In this document: in pieces, positions 5,461 through 11,423 of the stretch
How the letters are laid out: every line of letters starts with the position of its first letter
Numbering within the stretch: position 1 is the first letter of the stretch
Source: Treponema sp.
GTDB taxonomy: Bacteria; Spirochaetota; Spirochaetia; Treponematales; Breznakiellaceae
Assembly (NCBI GenBank): GCA_031273835.1
Contig: JAISRD010000137.1
Location: 1-12,989, forward strand
Length of the DNA stretch: 12,989 nucleotides
Direction of reading: 5' to 3'
The notes under the pieces: generated by a model
Told to the model about the DNA's origin: nothing
Databases searched by the model: none
What the model saw: only the letters and a program-made list of their open reading frames with translations
Program-made: the position numbers and the translations under genes

Positions 5461-7101
5461 GTGATAACGGTAAGCGATGTGAGCCTCTCCTACGGAGAGC
5501 GGGTCCTCTTTAAGGACGTTAATTTAAAATTTACCCCCGGCAATTGTTACGGGATAATCGGCGCCAACGGCGCGGGAAAGTCTACGTTTCTCAATATCCT
5601 TTCAGGCGAAACCGAGCATGACAAGGGGGAGATCTCCGTCTCCAGGGGGGAACGGATGGCGGTGCTTAAACAGGACCACTTTGCCTTCGAGGCGTACCCC
5701 GCCCTGGAAACGGTGATCATGGGCTACCCCAAATTGTACCGGATACGGAAGGAACGGGAAGAGGTCTACGCCAAGGAAGATTTCAGCGAAGAAGACGGCA
5801 TGCGGGCCAGCGAGCTGGAGGCGGATTTTGCCGATCTGGGGGGCTGGGAAGCGGAAGCCCAGGCGGGCCAGCTCCTTTCCGGCCTGGGGCTTGATGAGGA
5901 AGATCACGGCAGGGTCATGGCGGATCTGGACGAATCAAAAAAGGTGCGGGTCCTTTTAGCCCAGGCCCTTTTCGGCAGCCCCGATTTGCTGCTGCTTGAC
6001 GAACCTACCAACGGCCTTGACCTTGAATCAATCGCGTGGCTTGAGGATTTCCTCATTGATTTTCCCAATACGGTGATTGTGGTTTCCCACGACAGGCATT
6101 TTCTCAACGCCGTGTGCACCCATATCTGCGACATAGACTTCGGAAAGATAAGCCTCTATACGGGAAACTACGATTTCTGGTACCAGATGAGCCAGATGCT
6201 TCAAAAACAGGCCAAGGATCTACAGAAGAAAAATGAGGAAAAGGCCAGGGAGTTAAAGGAATTTATTCAGCGTTTTGCCAGCAACGCCGCTAAAAGCAGG
6301 CAGGCCACGAGCCGCAAGAAGGTGCTGGAAAAGCTGGATCTGGACAATATGACGGTTACCGGCCGCAAGTTTCCCTATGTGGGTTTTAAGCCCGGCAGGG
6401 AAATCGGCAACAACGTACTGCGCTTTGAAAAGGTTTTCGATAAAGCGTCGGCCCTTAAGGATTTTTCCCTTATCGTTAACAAGGGCGACAAGATCGCCTT
6501 TGTGGGCATGGAACATCAGGCAAAGACGGCCCTCTTTGAAATGGCCGCCCGGAAAGATCCCCCCCAGGGGGTGTACTGGGGGCAGACCACAAGCCTCTCC
6601 TATTTCCCCAGGGAAAACGCCTCCTTCTTCAATTCCGATCTTTCCATCACCGATTGGCTTAAGGCTTATTCGCCGGATGAGGACGAAACCTATGTGCGGG
6701 GCTTCCTGGGGCGCATGCTCTTTTCCGGCGACGAGGCCCTTAAGCCGGTGAATGTCCTTTCCGGGGGTGAGCGGGTACGGTGTATGCTTGCCAGGATGAT
6801 GCTTTCCGGCGCCAATGTGCTTATCCTCGACGAGCCCACCAATCACCTGGACCTGGAAGCGATCACCGCCCTCAACGAGGGGCTCATCGCGTTCCCCGGG
6901 GTAATACTGTTTAACTCCCACGATCATGAATTTATCACCTCCATAGCAAACCGCATCGTGGAGATTTTACCCCCGGCGGGGCCCGGCGGGGAAAGCGGGC
7001 TTATCGACCGCATGATGCCCTTCGATGAATACCTCCTTGAGCCTTCGGTTAAAGAACTCAGGACCGCGGCGTACCACCACGCCGAACGGCTGCGGATATA
7101 A
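5461..7101 (+). CDS. ybiT: ABC-F family ATPase, YbiT type
   Basis: A 546-residue soluble tandem-ATPase protein without membrane segments. ABC-F proteins bind the ribosomal E site and affect translation. Domain 1 has Walker A GANGAGKS (34-41), QDHFAFE (71-77), Walker B LLLLDE (176-181) and switch His210. Its signature loop, LDESKKVRVLLAQALF, lacks LSGGQ, as I recall for E. coli YbiT. The charged linker (about 240-320) includes RFASNAAKSRQATSR, the conserved tRNA-contacting region. Domain 2 has LSGGE (433-437), Walker B VLILDE (453-458) and His487. Its P-loop reads GMEHQAKT (349-356) and has lost the glycine before lysine, an unusual change. I place the start at GTG 5461, preceded by GGAG about 8 bases upstream, and not at 5326, because the ABC fold begins there (MITVSDVSLSYG) and the upstream stretch contains the promoter. 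An antibiotic-resistance role is not indicated. Confidence 0.9.
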   Translation: MITVSDVSLSYGERVLFKDVNLKFTPGNCYGIIGANGAGKSTFLNILSGETEHDKGEISVSRGERMAVLKQDHFAFEAYPALETVIMGYPKLYRIRKEREEVYAKEDFSEEDGMRASELEADFADLGGWEAEAQAGQLLSGLGLDEEDHGRVMADLDESKKVRVLLAQALFGSPDLLLLDEPTNGLDLESIAWLEDFLIDFPNTVIVVSHDRHFLNAVCTHICDIDFGKISLYTGNYDFWYQMSQMLQKQAKDLQKKNEEKARELKEFIQRFASNAAKSRQATSRKKVLEKLDLDNMTVTGRKFPYVGFKPGREIGNNVLRFEKVFDKASALKDFSLIVNKGDKIAFVGMEHQAKTALFEMAARKDPPQGVYWGQTTSLSYFPRENASFFNSDLSITDWLKAYSPDEDETYVRGFLGRMLFSGDEALKPVNVLSGGERVRCMLARMMLSGANVLILDEPTNHLDLEAITALNEGLIAFPGVILFNSHDHEFITSIANRIVEILPPAGPGGESGLIDRMMPFDEYLLEPSVKELRTAAYHHAERLRI

Positions 7102-7111
7102 TTTGAGCATT

Positions 7112-8278
7112 ATGCCGGGAATACGAAGGATACTGCCGCCGCTCTTCATGCTCGCCGTCTTTGCCTCAGGCCGCTTTGCCGCCGGTCCGGCGGAGCGTTC
7201 CGGGAAAACGGAAACTCAGATTCCGCTCCGGGCGAAAATCGCCCAGATGCTCCTGGTGGGTTTCCGGGGCGCCGAACTTACCCAGGACAATCACATTTAC
7301 GCCGATATAGCGGAACGGGGAATAGGGGGGGTATTGCTCTTTGATTACGACATGCCCACCCGTTCCCGTCCGCGGAACATTGTTTTCGGGACGCAGCTTA
7401 AGGAACTGTGCGGATCGCTGCAGGATCTCTCCGCCGTTCCGCTTTTTATCGCCGTCGATCAGGAAGGGGGCAGGGTTAACCGGCTGCGGGGCATAGGGGA
7501 ATTCTCCGAATCAAAGACCGCCCGCGAACTGGGAGCGGGGAGCCTTGAGGAAACCAGGCGCGAGGCGGAACGGACCGCGGACTTTCTTGCCGGGGCGGGG
7601 ATCAACCTTAACTTCGCCCCCTGCGTGGACCTGGATATCAATCCCCAAAATCCCATTATCGGCGCCTTCAGCCGTAGTTTTTCCGCCGACCCGGAGGCGG
7701 TGGTGCGGCACGCGTCAATCTGGATCGCCGCCCATGAGCGCCGGGGGGTGCTGAGCTGCATCAAACACTTTCCCGGCCACGGCAGTTCAAACGGCGATAC
7801 CCACCGGGGGAGGGTGGATGTTTCGGCCACCTGGCGGCGGGAAGAACTTATCCCCTACCGGGAACTTTTGAAGGCCCACCCCGGCCTTTTGGTGATGACA
7901 AGCCATGTGTTCAACGAAACCCTGGACCCGGAATATCCCGCCACCCTGTCCAAACCCACACTGACCGGAATACTCCGTGAGGAGCTTAAGTTTGAGGGGC
8001 TCCTCGTATCGGACGATCTTAACATGGGCGCCATTACGGCAAACTATACCCTCAAGGCGGCCCTGGAAAGGGCGATTAACGCCGGGGTGGATTTACTGTG
8101 TATTTCCAACAATGGCGGGATCTACGATCCCCGGCTGGCCGAACGGACCATCAACGCCGTTTACGATCTGGTGCCGGAAAAAATAAGCGAACAGCGCATC
8201 GAGGAGAGCTACCGGCGCATTATGGCGGTGAAGAGTTCGCTTGAGAGATCCACAGGCCCAGGCCGGGGTTTTCAATAA
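7112..8278 (+). CDS. nagZ: GH3 beta-N-acetylhexosaminidase, NagZ type, apparently exported
   Basis: A 388-residue glycoside hydrolase family 3 protein that would release N-acetylglucosamine from peptidoglycan fragments or chitin oligomers. Seen motifs: VDQEGGRVNRL (115-125), KHFPGHG (218-224) followed by the acid/base dyad Asp229-Thr-His231, MTSHV (262-266), and SDDLNM with nucleophile Asp301. This Asp-His dyad loop is the hallmark of NagZ-like GH3 enzymes. Residues 1-25 have two arginines and a hydrophobic core (ILPPLFMLAVFASG) with a FAAG end, which looks like a signal peptide with no lipobox cysteine. The enzyme would then act in the periplasm. The ATG at 7112 lies 10 bases after the ABC-F stop, suggesting one transcript, but there is no clear ribosome site. 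TTG at 7103 is an in-frame alternative. The last 59 bases overlap the racemase gene on the other strand. Confidence 0.88.
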   Translation: MPGIRRILPPLFMLAVFASGRFAAGPAERSGKTETQIPLRAKIAQMLLVGFRGAELTQDNHIYADIAERGIGGVLLFDYDMPTRSRPRNIVFGTQLKELCGSLQDLSAVPLFIAVDQEGGRVNRLRGIGEFSESKTARELGAGSLEETRREAERTADFLAGAGINLNFAPCVDLDINPQNPIIGAFSRSFSADPEAVVRHASIWIAAHERRGVLSCIKHFPGHGSSNGDTHRGRVDVSATWRREELIPYRELLKAHPGLLVMTSHVFNETLDPEYPATLSKPTLTGILREELKFEGLLVSDDLNMGAITANYTLKAALERAINAGVDLLCISNNGGIYDPRLAERTINAVYDLVPEKISEQRIEESYRRIMAVKSSLERSTGPGRGFQ

Positions 8279-9650
8279 AGTAATATTCCTCACCGTCAGG
8301 GCTTGTATGCCGGCCCGTTACGGGATTTTTGGGAAGGCAGCGGGCGGACTCTTCCTCAAGATCCCCCCAGGCAAAACCGGCCCCCTCCAGCTCTTCCCGG
8401 CCCAGGTTCCCCGTCCCGCCGGTACAGTACCGCACGGTAAAACGGCCTTCGCTTGAACCGTGGATGAGGTGGGCGGCGGCGCAGAGGGAACGGGCCAGTC
8501 CCCCTCCCTCTCCGCCCGCCGCCACGGCCCGCTGTATTGCCGCGGCCCCCCGGTAACCGTAACTCCGTATAAGCCTGTCTATTTCCTCATCCTCCCCGAA
8601 ACGTTCCAGGGCCGGGGCTAAAATCACCAGTTCCCCGCCTGATGCCAGGGCCCCCCTGCTGCGGTAGATCGCCTTGTTCCCCAGCCAGCAGCTCCGGTAT
8701 TCTTTTGGGTCAAGCCAAACCACGATCTTCTTTACCGGTTCCGGAAGGTATTCAATATTAACCTGCCTTGAAAGTTCCGCGGCCCGCTCAAAACATTCCC
8801 GGCCGAATCCGGTAAAAAGGCCCCGTACCGCGCCGTTCCTGTCGATCACGGTGAGCGCCCAAAATATGGGGGGCAGAAGGGAGCCGTATCTGCGGAGCCC
8901 TTCGTCAAAGAGGGAACGGACAGGATTTTCCGTCCGCCCCATGAGCCGTTCAAGGCCGTAGAGGGCCCCAAGCCAGTGGCTTTTGTTGATCCCCTCCTCT
9001 CCGCCTGTGCCGATAAAGATATTTTTGCCGTGGTTTGCCATGCCGGCCACTTCGTGGGGAACCACCTGGCCTATGGAGACGATCAGGGAGAAGGGCCTTC
9101 CGTTAAGGCCCTCCCGCAGGGCCCGGTTTACCTGAACGGGCCAGTCCAGGGCAAAGGCCCCGGCGGGCAGTTCCGGCCCCCCGCCGGGACCGGCGCTGAA
9201 GCGCGCCTCAACCCACGGGGCTTCAAGGCGGCCCAGTTCAACCGTATCGGAACGCCAGAGGTGGGGGAGAAATTTGTCCGCCGGACAGCGGGGAAACATC
9301 AGGGCGGTTTCCTCCGGGCCCAGGGACCGGTGGGTGCCCAGGGCGGGCATGATCCCGCCGAGGCTCCAGTTCCCCCCGGCCCGCCGGGGGGAAGCGGCCA
9401 GTTCCCGGCAGGCCGCGGCGCTCAGCAGGCCGGCCCGGGAGTGGATGCGGGTTAGATCCGGGGGCAGTATCAGCACGGGGCCCGGGCCGCGGAACTCCGT
9501 CCCGGCGGACCGGGGATGATCGGTAAGGGAGCGCAGGGCAAAGCGAAAGGCCTCGGTAAAAGTGGATTCCAGTTCCCCCTCCGTAAAAAACCGGGCCGCC
9601 GGGCCGCCGGACAGCGGATCGGCGGCCGGAAGGGCTCGGGCTTTAATCAC
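8220..9650 (-). CDS. LarA-family (nickel-pincer) 2-hydroxyacid racemase homologue
   Basis: A 476-residue member of the lactate racemase LarA superfamily (DUF2088). LarA enzymes use a nickel-pincer nucleotide cofactor to invert 2-hydroxyacids such as lactate. Visible residues align with the known site: DLTR (65-68), GTHR with His107, and PHE with His199. Lys209 is exactly 10 residues after His199 and His225 is 16 after Lys209, matching the spacing of H174, K184 and H200 in Lactobacillus LarA. Lys326 in LGNKAIYRSRGAL with GGELVILAP fits the C-terminal domain. The glycine-rich loop between Lys209 and His225 is not the classical LarA sequence, so the substrate may not be lactate. The GTG start at 9650 overlaps the phosphofructokinase stop (GTGA), giving translational coupling. 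No larB, larC or larE cofactor gene is in the window. The 3' end overlaps the GH3 gene by 59 bases. Confidence 0.8.
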   Translation of the reverse strand: MIKARALPAADPLSGGPAARFFTEGELESTFTEAFRFALRSLTDHPRSAGTEFRGPGPVLILPPDLTRIHSRAGLLSAAACRELAASPRRAGGNWSLGGIMPALGTHRSLGPEETALMFPRCPADKFLPHLWRSDTVELGRLEAPWVEARFSAGPGGGPELPAGAFALDWPVQVNRALREGLNGRPFSLIVSIGQVVPHEVAGMANHGKNIFIGTGGEEGINKSHWLGALYGLERLMGRTENPVRSLFDEGLRRYGSLLPPIFWALTVIDRNGAVRGLFTGFGRECFERAAELSRQVNIEYLPEPVKKIVVWLDPKEYRSCWLGNKAIYRSRGALASGGELVILAPALERFGEDEEIDRLIRSYGYRGAAAIQRAVAAGGEGGGLARSLCAAAHLIHGSSEGRFTVRYCTGGTGNLGREELEGAGFAWGDLEEESARCLPKNPVTGRHTSPDGEEYYFIENPGLGLWISQANSSPP

Positions 9651-11005
9651 TTGGTTTCAACATCATCCTCGGTAAAGAAGGTCCCCATGGGGTTATTCAC
9701 CATCAGAATGGGCTGATGCGTGGCGTCCAGGGTGTCCCGCCAGAGATTCCCCTCGGGGTCCACATGGCTGCGCTGGGAAACGACAACCCTGGTGGGAAGG
9801 TGGACAAATTCATTGTTCACCAGCCCTATGACGCACTTGGTTTTCCCCGCCATGGCGGCGTGGGCGGCGGCGTTCCCCAGCCGTTCACAGTAGATCGAAT
9901 CGCTGGGGTTCGCCTGGGCGGAACGGATCTGGTAGCTGGGATCTATGTATTTCAGGTTGATCTCCATCTCCTTGTCGTCAAAGTATTCACTGATCTTGTC
10001 CCGTATATAGGTTCCCGCGTCGGACATTTTCAGGTTGCCCCCGGCGTCGGTTTTTACTTCCCTTACCAGCTGGTCCTGCAGTACCCCTTCGGCGACGACC
10101 ACCACGGCGTGTTTGGACCGTTCCAGCCGCGCTTCCAGATGATGGAGGAAGCCGTTGGGCCCGTCAAGTTCAAAGGGAATTTCCGGTATCAGCACAAAAT
10201 TCACCTCGTGGCTGGCCAGGGCGGTATGGGCGGCTATGAACCCCGATTCGCGGCCCATCAGCTTCACCAGCCCTATGCCGTTAATCTGGGAATGGGCCTC
10301 CATGTGGGCGGCGTTGACCACCTCCACCGCCTTGGCCACGGCGGTATCAAAGCCGAAGGATTTCTGAATAAAGGAAAAATCGTTGTCCACCGTTTTGGGT
10401 ATCCCGATATTGGCGATCTTCAGCTTGCGCCGCCCGACTTCCTCGGCGATATCCAGGGCGCCCCGCTGGGTTCCGTCCCCGCCTATGGTGAAGAGCATAT
10501 TAAGGTTGAGCTGTTCCATGGCGTCCACGATCTTGGAAACTTCCTTTCCGCCCCCCCGGGCGCTGCCGAGGTAGGTCCCCCCCAGTTTATGAATATCGTC
10601 CACCACGTCGGGGGCAAGTTCCCGGGTGCCGAAGCGGTATTCCGGGAGAAAACCCTTATAGCCGTAGCGTATGCCCGTAATACGGCGCACCCCGTAACGG
10701 TACCAGAGGCAGCGCACGATGGCCCGGATAACGTCGTTAATCCCCGGACAAAGGCCCCCGCAGCTTACGATACCCGCATGAACGTGCTGGGGCATGAAGT
10801 ATATCATTTCCCGGGGGCCGGCGGCCTCGAATACCTGTTTACGCTCCAGGGTTTCCTGTTTTCCCGGTTTAACGGCGACTTCCAGCCGGACGAATTCCTC
10901 GTCGGTTACATAGTTGGCGATAAAATCCCCGTGAACCTTGGACATGGTAATGGGGGACTTGATATTGCACTTCCCCAGTTCTTCAATGGTAAAATCGTTG
11001 ACCAT
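9647..11005 (-). CDS. pfkA: 6-phosphofructokinase, spirochaetal ATP-type (group with PKT motif)
   Basis: A 452-residue phosphofructokinase of the long family, similar to Treponema TP0108. It would phosphorylate fructose 6-phosphate in glycolysis. Seen motifs: SCGGLCPGINDVIR (81-94, phosphate-donor loop), TIGGDGTQRGA (173-183), PKTVDND (203-209) with catalytic Asp207, GLVKLMGRESGFIA (245-258) and VVVVAEGV with Glu306. Gly178 in GGDG favours ATP over pyrophosphate, while Lys204 in PKT is also seen in pyrophosphate enzymes and in ATP enzymes of trypanosomes and plants. ATP use is therefore likely but not certain. I chose the ATG at 11005, preceded by a strong GGGGAGAGAG ribosome site. A start at 11026 would lie upstream of the predicted transcription start. 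The extra N-terminal ~70 residues relative to E. coli PfkA are normal for this group. It is first in an operon with the racemase homologue. Confidence 0.92.
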   Translation of the reverse strand: MVNDFTIEELGKCNIKSPITMSKVHGDFIANYVTDEEFVRLEVAVKPGKQETLERKQVFEAAGPREMIYFMPQHVHAGIVSCGGLCPGINDVIRAIVRCLWYRYGVRRITGIRYGYKGFLPEYRFGTRELAPDVVDDIHKLGGTYLGSARGGGKEVSKIVDAMEQLNLNMLFTIGGDGTQRGALDIAEEVGRRKLKIANIGIPKTVDNDFSFIQKSFGFDTAVAKAVEVVNAAHMEAHSQINGIGLVKLMGRESGFIAAHTALASHEVNFVLIPEIPFELDGPNGFLHHLEARLERSKHAVVVVAEGVLQDQLVREVKTDAGGNLKMSDAGTYIRDKISEYFDDKEMEINLKYIDPSYQIRSAQANPSDSIYCERLGNAAAHAAMAGKTKCVIGLVNNEFVHLPTRVVVSQRSHVDPEGNLWRDTLDATHQPILMVNNPMGTFFTEDDVETK

Positions 11006-11026
11006 ATTTCTCTCTCCCCGCCTCAA

Positions 11027-11055
11027 ACTATAACCGTTCTCCCGGAATGCTTCAA
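11027..11055 (-). promoter_or_regulatory. Sigma70-type promoter for the phosphofructokinase-racemase operon
   Basis: On the minus strand, TTGAAG (11055-11050) and TATAGT (11032-11027) are separated by 17 bases. The start is expected near 11020, which leaves a leader of only about 15 bases carrying the strong ribosome site before the ATG at 11005. Confidence 0.55.
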
Positions 11056-11084
11056 GTTAGGCGGCCCGGACGGATGGCCGGAAA

Positions 11085-11196
11085 TTAACCACGAAGGACG
11101 CCAGGGGAAGAATAAGGAAGATGAACCACTAAAAGCACGAAAAAACACGAAAAGCCTATTGGCAATCTTTATCTTGAACCTCTTTTTTAGTGTCTG
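11085..11196. repeat. Dispersed imperfect inverted-repeat element, copy 2
   Basis: This copy shares with the element at 1200-1325, in the same order and orientation, TTAACCACGAA (11085-11095), AACCACTAAAA (11124-11134) and AAAAAACACGAAAA (11140-11153). A 12-base block, AATCTTTATCTT (about 11165-11176), is the complement of AAGATAAAGATT in copy 1, so that segment is inverted between copies. CACTAAAA (11127-11134) can pair with TTTTAGTG (about 11185-11192), keeping a hairpin. The two copies are clearly related but diverged. No frame or transposase is present. Confidence 0.62.
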
Positions 11197-11251
11197 GCAG
11201 GGATGCATATCATATCAGTGGTTATTTTGAAATCCTGTCTACGACGTACGA

Positions 11252-11280
11252 TTGACCTGACTCCTTATGTGATATACAAT
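11252..11280 (+). promoter_or_regulatory. Sigma70-type promoter for the chemoreceptor gene
   Basis: TTGACC (11252-11257) and TACAAT (11275-11280) are separated by 17 bases, near-consensus. The expected start is around 11287, leaving a leader of about 137 bases before the ATG at 11424. No sigma28-type chemotaxis promoter was recognised here. Confidence 0.62.
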
Positions 11281-11304
11281 CACCTGCAAAGATCGAGGTG
11301 CAGG
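11281..11304 (+). other. Overlapping alternative hairpins at the chemoreceptor transcript start
   Basis: CACCT (11281-11285) can pair with AGGTG (11296-11300), and CCTGCA (11283-11288) can pair with TGCAGG (11299-11304). The two stems share bases, so they exclude each other. They straddle the predicted start, so this may be an operator instead of an RNA structure. It does not match a riboswitch I recognise. Confidence 0.3.
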
Positions 11305-11380
11305 ACTCCCTCAAAATCTGCTGTCCGCGAGGATGTACGAGTTCAAGTTTCTTCGCCGGTAATTTCAGTTCTATTTTTAT

Positions 11381-11399
11381 TGAAAAGCCGGTGTTTTCA
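11381..11399 (+). other. Small inverted repeat before the chemoreceptor ribosome site
   Basis: TGAAAA (11381-11386) and TTTTCA (11394-11399) form a perfect 6-bp stem with a 7-base loop, ending about 11 bases before the AAGAGGAGAT ribosome site. The stem is A/T-rich and weak, and is probably of minor importance. Confidence 0.3.
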
Positions 11400-11423
11400 G
11401 CAATTCAGTAAAGAGGAGATGAT

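Larger units (their letters stand above)
11006..11423. other. Divergent intergenic region between phosphofructokinase and chemoreceptor genes
   Basis: This 418-base stretch has no convincing gene. From left to right it holds the phosphofructokinase ribosome site and promoter, dispersed repeat copy 2, the chemoreceptor promoter, and a leader of about 135 bases with small inverted repeats. Base composition is visibly more A/T-rich than the flanking genes. A 74-codon frame on the plus strand (11203-11427) ends on the chemoreceptor ATG, but it spans the promoter and resembles no protein I know. Confidence 0.75.

Noticed and set aside
6253..6927. A 224-codon minus-strand frame inside the ABC-F gene
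   Set aside because: It is antisense to conserved ABC motifs, with low-complexity Gly/His/Pro content and no start signals.
9716..11230. A 504-codon open frame on the plus strand, antisense to phosphofructokinase
   Set aside because: It mirrors the phosphofructokinase gene, whose motifs are unmistakable. Its translation is rich in Gly, His, Pro and Val with no recognisable domain, as expected of an antisense shadow in GC-rich DNA.
11281..11423. Cyclic-di-GMP or other known riboswitch in the chemoreceptor leader
   Set aside because: The conserved core bases expected of GEMM-type or other familiar riboswitches were not found; only small generic hairpins are present.
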